Origin: Bacteroidales bacterium
GTDB taxonomy: Bacteria; Bacteroidota; Bacteroidia; Bacteroidales; UBA3663
Direction: 5' to 3'
DNA length: 63,500 nucleotides
Assembly (NCBI GenBank): GCA_017618715.1
Contig: JAFZTS010000021.1
Coordinates: forward strand, 1 to 63,500
In this document: in pieces, positions 55,324 to 63,221 of the stretch
Layout: the number at the start of each line of letters is the position of its first letter
Numbering within the stretch: the first letter of the stretch is position 1
Program-made: the position numbers and the translations under genes
Notes under the pieces: model-generated
The model's database searches: none
Told to the model about the DNA's origin: nothing
The model's input: only the letters and a program-made list of their open reading frames with translations

Positions 55324-56667
55324 ATGAATTACAGCGAGACCCTCTCCTACCTCTACGCACAGCTGCCCGTCTTCGAAAGCCAGGGTGCCCATGCCTACAA
55401 GCCCGGGCTGGAGCGCTGCGAGGCCATGGACGAGCTGCTCGGCCATCCCCATCGCCGTTTTCGCACCATCCATGTGGCCGGCACAAATGGTAAAGGCTCC
55501 ACATCCCATCTGCTGGCTGCCATCCTGCAAGCCGCAGGCTATCGTGTGGGACTCTTCACCTCGCCCCATCTGGTCGATTTCAGCGAGCGTATCCGTGTCG
55601 ATGGACAGGAGATCGACCACACGTATGTCGTCGAATGGGTCAGCAAGTGGGCACCGGCAGAAGCCGCATCCCAATGCGATTCAACCTCATTGATGCAGTT
55701 CCAACCCTCCTTCTTCGAACTGGCCACGATGATGGCCTTCTGCTACTTTGCTGACCAAAAGGTCGATGTTGCCATCATCGAAGTGGGACTGGGCGGACGA
55801 CTTGACTCGACCAACATCATCCGGCCCGTGCTCAGCATCATCACCAACATCTCGCTCGACCACACACAGTTCCTCGGTGACACCCTGCCGCAAATCGCCG
55901 CCGAAAAGGCTGGTATCATGAAAAAGGGCGTGCCCTGCGTCATCGGCGAATGCGAGGACGAACGCGTACGTTTCACCTTCGAACAGAATGCCCAGCTCCG
56001 TCAGGTCTCCGAGCTCGACTTCGCCTGCGATCGCCCGCAGATACCCTGGGTTCGTCATCACACCTTTTATAATATTTACGAGACGGCCGACGATGGCACC
56101 CTCCAGTGTCCGCTATGCGGCGATTGCCAGCCGAGAAACGCCAACACCGTCATCACCGCCGTCCATCAGCTTCGCAAGCTCGGCTTCGACATCCCGCAGG
56201 AAGCCCTCGAACACGGCTTCCGCGACGTGGTGACGCTCACCCATCTTCGTGGTCGTTGGGAGACGCTGCAGACCAATGCCGACGGTTCCATCCGCGTGCT
56301 CTGCGACACGGGGCACAACCCGGGCTGTTTCGCCTATCTCGGCCCGCAGCTCAAGGCGCTCCACCAGGCCGGCAATCCCCTTCAGATTGTCTTCGGCATG
56401 GTCAGCGACAAGGACATCACGACGGTGCTCCGCATGCTGCCACCCAGCCAACCCGCCGCCCCCGCCGTCAACTACTACTGGTGCAATGCCCCCACGCCAC
56501 GTGCCCTTCCCGCCTCCGAGCTCGCCGAAAAGGCAGCTTCCGTCGGGCTCGAAGGACAGGTCTTTCCGTCCATCGACGCAGCACTCGACGCAGCCCTTCA
56601 GCAGCCCGGAATAGTATTCGTGGGTGGCTCAAACTATGTGGTTTGCGAAGCATTGAGCAGATTTTGA
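55324..56667 (+). CDS. folC: Folylpolyglutamate synthase / dihydrofolate synthase
   Basis: 447 residues, Mur-ligase-like. It adds glutamate to folates. ATP loop VAGTNGKGSTSHLLA near residues 49-63, TSPHLVDFSERIRVDG, VGLGGRLDSTN and the metal/substrate segment NISLDHTQFLGDTL followed by KAGIMKKGVP. Length normal. It starts a plus-strand run that is richer in G+C than the genes left of it. 76 nt and a new promoter separate it from fbp. Confidence 0.95.
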   Translation: MNYSETLSYLYAQLPVFESQGAHAYKPGLERCEAMDELLGHPHRRFRTIHVAGTNGKGSTSHLLAAILQAAGYRVGLFTSPHLVDFSERIRVDGQEIDHTYVVEWVSKWAPAEAASQCDSTSLMQFQPSFFELATMMAFCYFADQKVDVAIIEVGLGGRLDSTNIIRPVLSIITNISLDHTQFLGDTLPQIAAEKAGIMKKGVPCVIGECEDERVRFTFEQNAQLRQVSELDFACDRPQIPWVRHHTFYNIYETADDGTLQCPLCGDCQPRNANTVITAVHQLRKLGFDIPQEALEHGFRDVVTLTHLRGRWETLQTNADGSIRVLCDTGHNPGCFAYLGPQLKALHQAGNPLQIVFGMVSDKDITTVLRMLPPSQPAAPAVNYYWCNAPTPRALPASELAEKAASVGLEGQVFPSIDAALDAALQQPGIVFVGGSNYVVCEALSRF

Positions 56668-56699
56668 GCAAAAAATTTGGCCAATCGAAAAAAAAACGT

Positions 56700-56707
56700 T
56701 ATATTTG
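56700..56707 (+). promoter_or_regulatory. Promoter of the fbp-holB-glycosyltransferase run
   Basis: TATATTTG with TTTG at 56676-56679, a 20-nt spacer; 37 nt before the fbp ATG. Confidence 0.88.
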
Positions 56708-56743
56708 CCGCGACCATTTCAACAAAGAAAAAACTACATCAAC

Positions 56744-58729
56744 ATGCAATTTACACTCGAAGAAGTCAGAGCCGATAAGCGTTACCTTGAGCTCTTGAGC
56801 GAGAAGTTCCCGACCATCAACAGCGTCTCCACCGAAATCATCAACCTGCAGGCCATCATGAGCCTCCCGAAGGGCACCGAGCACTTCCTCAGTGACATCC
56901 ATGGCGAGGCCAAAGCGTTCAACCACGTCCTGCGCAATGCCTCCGGACAGATACGCAGCAAGGTGAACGACATTTTTGGTTTGGCCATGCGCGACAGCGA
57001 CAAGCGCGAGCTGTGCGCACTCATCTACTACCCTGAGGACAAGCTCGAACTCGTCAAGAAACAGCAGAATCCCGAGGACCTCGACGACTGGTATCGCATG
57101 ACCATCCACCAGGTCATCGAGGTGGCACGCTTCGTCAACCACAAATACACGCGTTCGAAGCTCCAGAAACTCCTCGAACCCGAATTCGCCTACGTCATCA
57201 CCGAACTCCTCAATGAGGCAAAGGGCGAACCCGACAGGCAGGACTACTACAACGCCATCATCAACTCCGTGGTCGAAATCGGTCGAAGCGAGGCGCTCAT
57301 CATCTCCATCTGCCACCTCATCCACCGTCTCATCATCGACAAGCTCCACATCGTCGGCGATGTCTTCGACCGTGGTCCGGGAGCCTGGCAGATCATGGAC
57401 ACCCTCACGCGTTACCACAACTTCGACCTGCAGTGGGGCAACCACGACATCGAATGGATGGGTGCAGCCGCCGGCAACCTCGCACTCATCGCCACCGTGC
57501 TCCGCGTATCGATACGCTACGCCAACGTCGAGACCCTTGAGGAAGGCTATGGCATCAACCTGCTCCCCCTCGCCAACCTCGCCATGGAAGTCTATGGCGA
57601 CGACCCCTGCACTCTTTGGCAGACCAAGGATTTCGACAACAACCCGCGTCTCAAGCGTTCCGCACAGCTCATGGCCAAGATGCACAAGGCCATCTCCATC
57701 ATCCAGTTCAAGCTCGAAGGACAGATCATCCGTCGCCATCCCGAATACAAGATGGACGACCGCCTGATGCTCGACAAGATCGACCCGCGTGCAGGCACCA
57801 TCACCCTCAACGGAAAGGTGTATGAGCTGCTCGACAAGAACCTGCCCTCGCTGCTCAACGTCGCCGACCCCTACGACCTCTGTACGCGCGAACAAGAGGT
57901 CATGGATCAGCTTGCCCACTCGTTCCGCAACTCCTCCGAACTCCAGAAGCACCTGCGTCTGCTCTATCAGAAGGGCTCGCTCTACCTCGTCCGCAACGGC
58001 AACCTCCTCTTCCATGCCGCCATCCCGATGAACGCCGATGGCACCTTCGAGGAAGTCGAAGTCGATGGAGCCATCTACAAGGGACGCGCCCTCTTCGACA
58101 AGATCGACCAGATGGTGCGCGATGCCTACTTCCCCTCGCGTAGCGACAAGCACCTCCAGGATGCGCTCGACTACATGCTCTACCTCTGGTGCGGTCCCAA
58201 GTCACCCCTCTTCAACAAGGACAAGATGACCACCTTCGAGCGTTACTTCATCGGCGACAAGGACCTCTACAAGGAGAAGAAGGGTGCCTTCTTCGAACTC
58301 GCCGACCGCAAGGAGGTTTGCCAGACCATCCTCCGCGAATTCGGCCTCGACCAGGACAGCGCCCATATCATCAACGGTCATGTGCCCGTACGCACCAACA
58401 AGGGCGAGTCGCCCATCCGTGCCGAAGGCATCCGTCTCGTCATCGACGGCGGATTCTCCAAGCCCTACCACGCCACCACCGGCATCTCCGGCTATACGCT
58501 CATCTTCAACAGCCACGGCCTCCAGTTGGTCGAGCACGATCATTTCGAGTCGAAGGAGAAAGCCATCGTCGAAGGCATCGATGTGCATTCGCACGTACAG
58601 CTTGAGGACTTCAAGTACAATCGCATCTACGTTCGCGACACCGATCGCGGCAAAGAGCTGCAACTGCAGATCGACAACCTCCAGCGCCTCCTCACGGCCT
58701 ATCGACACGGCATCATCAAGGAAAAGTAA
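56744..58729 (+). CDS. fbp: Fructose-1,6-bisphosphatase, class III
   Basis: 661 residues, the long Firmicutes/Bacteroidota type. It removes the 1-phosphate in gluconeogenesis. Metallophosphatase motifs are SDIHGE near residue 48, GDVFDRGPG near 205, and GNHDIEW near 230. ATG at 56744 follows the promoter. Immediately followed by holB with no spacer. With the reversible PPi-dependent phosphofructokinase also present, flux at this step has two routes. Confidence 0.95.
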   Translation: MQFTLEEVRADKRYLELLSEKFPTINSVSTEIINLQAIMSLPKGTEHFLSDIHGEAKAFNHVLRNASGQIRSKVNDIFGLAMRDSDKRELCALIYYPEDKLELVKKQQNPEDLDDWYRMTIHQVIEVARFVNHKYTRSKLQKLLEPEFAYVITELLNEAKGEPDRQDYYNAIINSVVEIGRSEALIISICHLIHRLIIDKLHIVGDVFDRGPGAWQIMDTLTRYHNFDLQWGNHDIEWMGAAAGNLALIATVLRVSIRYANVETLEEGYGINLLPLANLAMEVYGDDPCTLWQTKDFDNNPRLKRSAQLMAKMHKAISIIQFKLEGQIIRRHPEYKMDDRLMLDKIDPRAGTITLNGKVYELLDKNLPSLLNVADPYDLCTREQEVMDQLAHSFRNSSELQKHLRLLYQKGSLYLVRNGNLLFHAAIPMNADGTFEEVEVDGAIYKGRALFDKIDQMVRDAYFPSRSDKHLQDALDYMLYLWCGPKSPLFNKDKMTTFERYFIGDKDLYKEKKGAFFELADRKEVCQTILREFGLDQDSAHIINGHVPVRTNKGESPIRAEGIRLVIDGGFSKPYHATTGISGYTLIFNSHGLQLVEHDHFESKEKAIVEGIDVHSHVQLEDFKYNRIYVRDTDRGKELQLQIDNLQRLLTAYRHGIIKEK

Positions 58730-59785
58730 ATGTTATTCAGGGACATCACCGGGCAGCAGGAGGCTGCACAACATCTGAGGGATGCGATCGACCACGACCG
58801 CATGCCTCATGCTTTGTTGATCTCGGGCCGCGAAGGCTCGGGAGCCATGACGTTGGCACTCACCGCCGCCCAGTATATCCTCTGCGAACACCACACCCCC
58901 GACGGCGAGCCATGCGAACAGTGTCCCCACTGCCTGCAGGTACATAAGCTGCAACACCCCGACCTCCACTTCGCCTTCCCCGTCGTCAACCGAAAGGGCC
59001 AGACGGGCGAAGACTCCGCCGTCAGCCTCGACTACATCGCCGAATGGCGCGACATCCTGCTGCGTCGTCCCGACATGACCTACACCGACTGGGTGAAGTT
59101 CATCAGCGACGAAGGCAAGAATGCGCAAATCTTCAAGTCCGAAGCATCCAGCATCATCCGCATCCTCTCCACCAAACCTTTCGAGAGCGACAAGCGCGTC
59201 ATGATCATCTGGCTGCCCGAAAAGATCAACGAGACCGCCTCCAACAAGCTGCTCAAGATCATCGAGGAACCCTATCCGAAGACGTTCTTCCTCCTCGTCA
59301 GCAACGACCCCGACCGCGTGCTGGGCACCATCCTCAGCCGCTGCCAGCGTCTCAACATCCCGCCGCTCGACCCGTGCTGGATGCAGCCGCGCCTCGAAGC
59401 CGACGAGCGTCAGTACTTCTTCGACAAGTTCTGCGCCATGATGCGTCTGAGCTATATGCGCCGCATCTTCGACATGCGCGACTGGAGCGTCGAGATGGCC
59501 GCTCTGGGACGTCAGCGGCAGCAGGACTTCCTGCAGTATGCCCAGTCGATGATTCGCGAGAACTTCATCCTCAACGTGCCCTTCCCCTCAGGAGCCGGCA
59601 TCCACTACATGGATCAGCAGGAGGCGCAGTTCTCCTCGCGTTTCCATCTCTACGTCAACCACCGCAATGTCGAAGGCATCATGAACGAATTGGCACAGGC
59701 CGAAAAGGACATCGCCCAGAACGGTGCCCCCCGCCTCATCTTCTTCGACCTCTCCCTCAAGCTCATCATGCTCCTCAAACAATGA
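58730..59785 (+). CDS. holB: DNA polymerase III delta-prime subunit
   Basis: 351 residues. A clamp-loader component. The AAA+ core has a degenerate P-loop (GREGSGAMTL, no Lys), as expected for the non-hydrolysing delta-prime, a zinc site Cys52/Cys62/Cys65/Cys68, and ILSRCQRLNIPPL with the arginine-finger SRC motif. The ATG directly follows the fbp TAA. The stop overlaps the next start (ATGA). Confidence 0.92.
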   Translation: MLFRDITGQQEAAQHLRDAIDHDRMPHALLISGREGSGAMTLALTAAQYILCEHHTPDGEPCEQCPHCLQVHKLQHPDLHFAFPVVNRKGQTGEDSAVSLDYIAEWRDILLRRPDMTYTDWVKFISDEGKNAQIFKSEASSIIRILSTKPFESDKRVMIIWLPEKINETASNKLLKIIEEPYPKTFFLLVSNDPDRVLGTILSRCQRLNIPPLDPCWMQPRLEADERQYFFDKFCAMMRLSYMRRIFDMRDWSVEMAALGRQRQQDFLQYAQSMIRENFILNVPFPSGAGIHYMDQQEAQFSSRFHLYVNHRNVEGIMNELAQAEKDIAQNGAPRLIFFDLSLKLIMLLKQ

Positions 59786-61044
59786 AAGTCATCATCGCCT
59801 CCATCGTCCTCCCCTATCCGCTCACCTCGGGCGGCGCACAGGGCGTATTCAATATGATTGAGGAGCTGCGAAATGACAACGAAATCACGCTCATCTTTCC
59901 CGAGAACGCCGACAACACGCGCACAGCTATGCGCGAGTTGCAGCAGTTGTGGCCCGACGTCGATCTGCGGCCCTATCCCTATCGTCGCCAGCTCATCCAT
60001 CCACGGTTCTTCTTCGACAAGGCACGTCGCGCCTTCAACCTCAAGTTCCGAGCCGACAACCGCCGCTTCCAGATCGACCGCATCCTCCAGCATTATGGCT
60101 ACTACATGACGGGCGACTTCAAGCGCTTCGTCGGCAACATCATCGACGAGAAGAAACCCGACCTCTTCCAGGTCGAGTTCTACCAGTACCTCAAGATGGC
60201 TGACATCCTGCCCAAGGGACTCAAGAAGATCTTCATTCACCACGAGCTGCGCTTCGTACGCAACGACCGTTTCCTGCAGCCCTACAGCCTTAGCCGCAAG
60301 GAGGCACGCCTGCAGAAATTCATCAAGATGGAGGAGATACGCGACTGCAACAAGTACGACGCCGTGGTCACCGTCACCGACGTCGATCGCCAGCAGCTCG
60401 CCAACGTCGGCCTTTCCGTGCCGCTCTACACCTCCACCCTCGCCATCAACACCCCCACGCTCAACTACAGCAAGTGGAATCGCCGCGTCGTCTTCGTCGG
60501 TGGCACCAGTCACACGCCCAACCTCGAAGGCATGGAGTGGTTCCTCAACAAGGTAGCCCCGCGCATCAACTGGAAGAAAGGCGGCCTTGCACGCAGCCTC
60601 GACATCGTCGGCAAGGGCTGGGAAGAGCGTTGGGTGCGACACGTCAACCTCAGCAACCTCAAGGTCAACCTCCTCGGCTTCGTCGAACGCCTCGACATGG
60701 TAGCCAACAACAGCATCATGATTGTCCCCATCCTCTCGGGCAGCGGCATGCGCATGAAGATACTCGAAGCAGCCGCCCTCGGAGCCCCCATCATCACCAC
60801 CTCCGTAGGCGTCGAAGGCATCGAGTTCCCCGATGGCGAAGCATGCCTCATCGCCGACACCCCCGTACAATTTGCCGAAGCCCTTCGACGCGTGATGCGT
60901 GACGATCAGCTTCGCCAGCGACTCACCAGCGGAGCCCGCCGTATATTCGAAGAGAAATACTCCCGCAAGATCCTCGCCCAGCGTCGCCAATCCATCTGGG
61001 AAACCGTTCTTAACCCCTCCATAACCCCTAACCATGAACCATGA
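59782..61044 (+). CDS. GT4-type glycosyltransferase
   Basis: 420 residues, GT-B fold. N-terminal VLPYPLTSGGAQGVFNMIEEL is the acceptor-side loop; the C-terminal donor domain has VFVGGTSHTPNLEGMEWFLN and the GT4 motif VPILSGSGMRMKILEAAALGAPIITTSVGVEGI. It transfers a sugar from a nucleotide donor in the cytosol, probably for a surface glycan. Start at 59782 overlaps the holB stop. The last few codons (SITPNHEP) are made of the ACCATGA repeat at 61031-61051, and the stop is within it. Confidence 0.9.
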   Translation: MKVIIASIVLPYPLTSGGAQGVFNMIEELRNDNEITLIFPENADNTRTAMRELQQLWPDVDLRPYPYRRQLIHPRFFFDKARRAFNLKFRADNRRFQIDRILQHYGYYMTGDFKRFVGNIIDEKKPDLFQVEFYQYLKMADILPKGLKKIFIHHELRFVRNDRFLQPYSLSRKEARLQKFIKMEEIRDCNKYDAVVTVTDVDRQQLANVGLSVPLYTSTLAINTPTLNYSKWNRRVVFVGGTSHTPNLEGMEWFLNKVAPRINWKKGGLARSLDIVGKGWEERWVRHVNLSNLKVNLLGFVERLDMVANNSIMIVPILSGSGMRMKILEAAALGAPIITTSVGVEGIEFPDGEACLIADTPVQFAEALRRVMRDDQLRQRLTSGARRIFEEKYSRKILAQRRQSIWETVLNPSITPNHEP

Positions 61045-61051
61045 ACCATGA
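61031..61051. repeat. Three tandem ACCATGA heptamers at the glycosyltransferase stop
   Basis: ACCATGA at 61031, 61038 and 61045, flanked by several TAACCCCT-like units (61010-61070). The stop codon (61042-61044) belongs to the second copy. C-rich on this strand. Confidence 0.88.
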
Positions 61052-61084
61052 ACCCTTAACCAATAACCCCTCCTAATCCTCCAG

Positions 61085-61801
61085 ATGATCACCGTCTGCA
61101 TAGCCACCTACAATGGTGCCCGATATATCACCGAACAGCTCGCCTCAATCTGCTCGCAGTTGTCCGAAGGCGATGAAGTAATCGTCTCCGACGACGGCTC
61201 CACCGACGGCACGCTCGATGTCGTCCGCGCATTCGGCGACCCCCGCATCCGAATAGTCCAGAACGAGAGCCAGCGATGCTACACCGCCAATTTCGAGAAT
61301 GCCCTACGTCATGCACAAGGCGACTACATCTTCATCTGCGATCAGGACGATGTTTGGCACCCTCAGAAGGTCGAGACCGTCGTCCATTACCTCCGCGACG
61401 AAGGCTATCAAGTCGTGGCGCACGATGCCATCGTCACCGATGCCGCACTCAACCCCTATCCCAAGACCTACTATCAGGTCAAGGGTCACATCTTCCGCAA
61501 TCTCGCCGGCAATCTCATCCGCTTCAGCTTCCTCGGCTGCTGTCTCGCCGTGCGCAAGGAGGTACTCCGCCGTGCTCTCCCCTTCCCATCTGATCATCTG
61601 CTCTGCACCCACGACAACTGGCTCTTCCTCTGTGCCTCCTCCATCGGACGCGCCAAGGTTCTCGACCAACCCCTCATCTACTACCGCCGTCATGCCGGCA
61701 ACACCTCACAAGGTGGCCACAACGAACACAAACCCTGGACATTCCGCATCCACTACCGCCTCTACCTCATCTGGCATCTCCTCCGCCGAGTGACACGATA
61801 A
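61085..61801 (+). CDS. GT2-family glycosyltransferase
   Basis: 238 residues, GT-A fold. ITVCIATYNGARYITEQLASI begins the fold; VSDDGSTDGTLDVV binds the nucleotide; the DxD-like segment is FICDQDDVWHP; and a later HDNWLF supplies the C-terminal acidic residue. Length fits small GT2 rhamnosyl-type enzymes; the sugar is unknown. It follows the GT4 gene by 40 nt of repeat DNA and is closed by two terminators. Confidence 0.9.
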   Translation: MITVCIATYNGARYITEQLASICSQLSEGDEVIVSDDGSTDGTLDVVRAFGDPRIRIVQNESQRCYTANFENALRHAQGDYIFICDQDDVWHPQKVETVVHYLRDEGYQVVAHDAIVTDAALNPYPKTYYQVKGHIFRNLAGNLIRFSFLGCCLAVRKEVLRRALPFPSDHLLCTHDNWLFLCASSIGRAKVLDQPLIYYRRHAGNTSQGGHNEHKPWTFRIHYRLYLIWHLLRRVTR

Positions 61802-61819
61802 CAACCAAAGCGAAGTCCG

Positions 61820-61843
61820 GATGGTTTTCAGGGCTTCGCCCTT
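61820..61843. repeat. GATGGTTTT...GGGCTTCGCCCTT repeat, copy 1
   Basis: 24 nt nearly identical to 63020-63044 (one indel and a two-base change). Contains a terminator-like hairpin GGGC-TTC-GCCC. Confidence 0.8.
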
Positions 61844-61848
61844 TTTTC
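61830..61848 (+). terminator. First terminator after the GT2 gene
   Basis: A 5-bp stem AGGGC/GCCCT with loop TTC followed by TTTTTT. Confidence 0.75.
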
Positions 61849-61849
61849 A

Positions 61850-61876
61850 GCCTTCAAAGATTGAAGGCCTTTTTTC
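61850..61876 (+). terminator. Second terminator after the GT2 gene
   Basis: An 8-bp stem GCCTTCAA/TTGAAGGC with a 3-nt loop followed by CTTTTTTCTC. Confidence 0.92.
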
Positions 61877-62063
61877 TCATTATTCCTCTCCTACTTCATT
61901 AAACAAACATGATAAAAGTAATTTTGGGGATTTTTGGGGGCACAGTGACTAATTAATCGTTCCTTTTGTGTGGAGACCAAAAACTATAAGGCATAATTGA
62001 TAAAACAATACTCTTTATCTCGGAATAACTGAAAATATTAGATTTTCTATCGAAAAAATTTGG

Positions 62064-62098
62064 TTTTGCCACAAATTTGTTGTATTTTTGTGGCAAAA
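62064..62098 (+). promoter_or_regulatory. Perfect inverted repeat overlapping the antitoxin promoter (probable operator)
   Basis: TTTTGCCACAAA (62064-62075) and TTTGTGGCAAAA (62087-62098) form a perfect 12-bp inverted repeat with an 11-nt spacer. The -7 box TATTTTTG (62083-62090) lies across the spacer and right arm, 3 nt before the gene start. Confidence 0.85.
62083..62090 (+). promoter_or_regulatory. -7 box of the AbiEi-like gene
   Basis: TATTTTTG immediately upstream of ATG 62102, implying a near-leaderless transcript if that start is used. Embedded in the palindrome at 62064-62098. Confidence 0.65.
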
Positions 62099-62101
62099 TT
62101 T

Positions 62102-62716
62102 ATGCGTATGGCAAATCAAAGCACATATAATGACATTAAAAATCAAGTGGAAAGTTCCCAAAGAGGGACCCTGTTCTTTCCCGACACATTTGTCGCCTTT
62201 GGCTCATCTGATGCTGTCAGGTCTGCCTTGGTGCGACTTTGCGAGAACGGCATTCTTATCCGTGTCGCCCAAGGCATCTATTATTATCCAAAGATAGACA
62301 CAAAATGGGGCAGTGGAATAATACCACCTTCAATCGAAGAAATAGCCGAAGGAATAGCCAGGCGTGACAAAGTACGCATTGCACCCACAGGAGCTTACGC
62401 TTTATACCAATTAGGGTTAAGCACTCAGATACCAGCCAATGTAGTGTTTATAACCGACGGATCTCCTCGAAGAGTAACGATTGGAAAAGGGAAAGGAATC
62501 CTTTTCAAGCACACTTCTGAGATGCGAATTTTTGCCTATCAATCTCAACTCATGGCCCTAATTGTTACTGCCCTGCGTGAGATTGGCGAAGCCAAGGTGA
62601 CCCAAGAACAACTCGATATCATCAAGCAACATATAAAAAAAGTCAGTGAGCAAGACTTCTCTCATGATATTCAATTGGCACCTATTTGGGTGCGTAAAAC
62701 TCTGGCAGGAAAATGA
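62102..62716 (+). CDS. AbiEi/DUF6088-type antitoxin (type IV toxin-antitoxin)
   Basis: 204 residues. Such antitoxins have an N-terminal winged helix that represses their own promoter and a C-terminal domain that counters the partner nucleotidyltransferase toxin. Visible: RGTLFFPDTFVAFGSSDAVRSALVRLCENGILIRVAQGIYYYPK (wHTH) in pieces, IPPSIEEIAEGIARRDKVRIAPTGAYALYQLGLSTQIP, and HDIQLAPIWVRKTL at the end. ATG 62102 or 62108 follows the promoter. The stop overlaps the start of the toxin remnant (ATGA), the usual arrangement. Confidence 0.88.
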   Translation: MRMANQSTYNDIKNQVESSQRGTLFFPDTFVAFGSSDAVRSALVRLCENGILIRVAQGIYYYPKIDTKWGSGIIPPSIEEIAEGIARRDKVRIAPTGAYALYQLGLSTQIPANVVFITDGSPRRVTIGKGKGILFKHTSEMRIFAYQSQLMALIVTALREIGEAKVTQEQLDIIKQHIKKVSEQDFSHDIQLAPIWVRKTLAGK

Positions 62717-62781
62717 AATTTATAGATTTATCAAAAGAAGATCGACAGGATATCATTCGAAGGGTACAAGCCGAAAAATGA
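62713..62781 (+). pseudogene. Truncated AbiEii-type toxin gene
   Basis: 22 codons starting MKFIDLSKEDRQDIIRRVQ and ending at TGA. The first residues resemble the N-terminus of AbiEii-like nucleotidyltransferase toxins that pair with DUF6088 antitoxins, and the ATGA overlap is as in intact pairs. Everything after codon 22 is gone; the following DNA shows no continuation in any frame. Read as the stub of a lost toxin. Confidence 0.6.
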
Positions 62782-62852
62782 AATCTGGCCAAATGACCAA
62801 ACGATTTTTGGCCATTTAACCAAATAAAACATTCATTTTCTTGACTACCAAG

Positions 62853-62957
62853 ATGAAAGCGCCATCATTCATGATGGTCTTGACTGCAGTAGGACAGTAT
62901 GCCTACAAGAGATCCGACAACATATTGGTTGTTCCAATAGGTTGCCTTAAAGATTAA
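62853..62957 (+). pseudogene. C-terminal fragment of a DUF4143-type ATPase gene
   Basis: 34 codons from MKAPSFMMVLTAVGQYAYK to VVPIGCLKD and stop. This matches my memory of the extreme C-terminus of ATP-binding proteins with a DUF4143 domain (pattern FMMVxTGxGxYAYxRxDGVxVVPxxCLK). No upstream remainder is present, so it is a deletion relic. Confidence 0.55.
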
Positions 62958-63019
62958 CGCCACAGTCAACTCACACTTATTGCATCCCGCGAAACTCCTA
63001 CCTATCTAAAAGGGATCTA

Positions 63020-63044
63020 GATGGTTTTTCCGGGCTTCGCCCTT
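63020..63044. repeat. GATGGTTTTT...GGGCTTCGCCCTT repeat, copy 2
   Basis: 25 nt, direct repeat of 61820-61843, 1.2 kb away, flanking the antitoxin region. Here the hairpin lacks a long T tail. Confidence 0.8.
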
Positions 63045-63152
63045 ATAGTATTTCAGGTGGTACATTTGTTCCCGTTATGAACGGGAATGATCTGTTTTTG
63101 CATCATTTCATCATTTTTTGCCATTTTATTTGGCTGTTTCATTTTTTTGCTC

Positions 63153-63160
63153 TATCTTTG
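63153..63160 (+). promoter_or_regulatory. Promoter of the nucleotidyltransferase gene
   Basis: TATCTTTGCA with TTTG at 63129-63132, a 20-nt spacer; 61 nt before the ATG at 63222. Confidence 0.88.
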
Positions 63161-63221
63161 CAGCGCATTCAAATACAGAGTATTGCAAACAGATGTTGGA
63201 TGGCACAAAAGACTTTCTTCA

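Larger units (their letters stand above)
61802..62101. other. Spacer between the glycosyltransferases and the antitoxin gene
   Basis: 300 nt holding two terminators, then AT-rich DNA with G runs (TTTTGGGGATTTTTGGGGG near 61920) and the antitoxin operator. No gene seen. Confidence 0.7.
62782..63221. other. Decayed spacer with gene fragment, repeat and hairpins
   Basis: 440 nt. Holds the ATPase fragment at 62853-62957, the repeat copy at 63020-63044, an 8-bp palindrome TTCCCGTT/AACGGGAA at 63069-63087, an inverted pair TGGCCAAA/TTTGGCCA near 62785-62815 and the promoter at 63153. No intact gene. Confidence 0.7.

Noticed and set aside
56699..58153. 484-codon open frame antisense to fbp
   Set aside because: Composition is Val/Asp/Glu/Gly-rich, typical of the antisense of GC-rich coding DNA; fbp motifs are unambiguous.
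59650..61107. 485-codon open frame antisense to the GT4 gene
   Set aside because: Same antisense artefact; the plus strand carries a complete glycosyltransferase.
63193..63221. Earlier ATG (63193) for the nucleotidyltransferase
   Set aside because: It is out of frame with the conserved domain.
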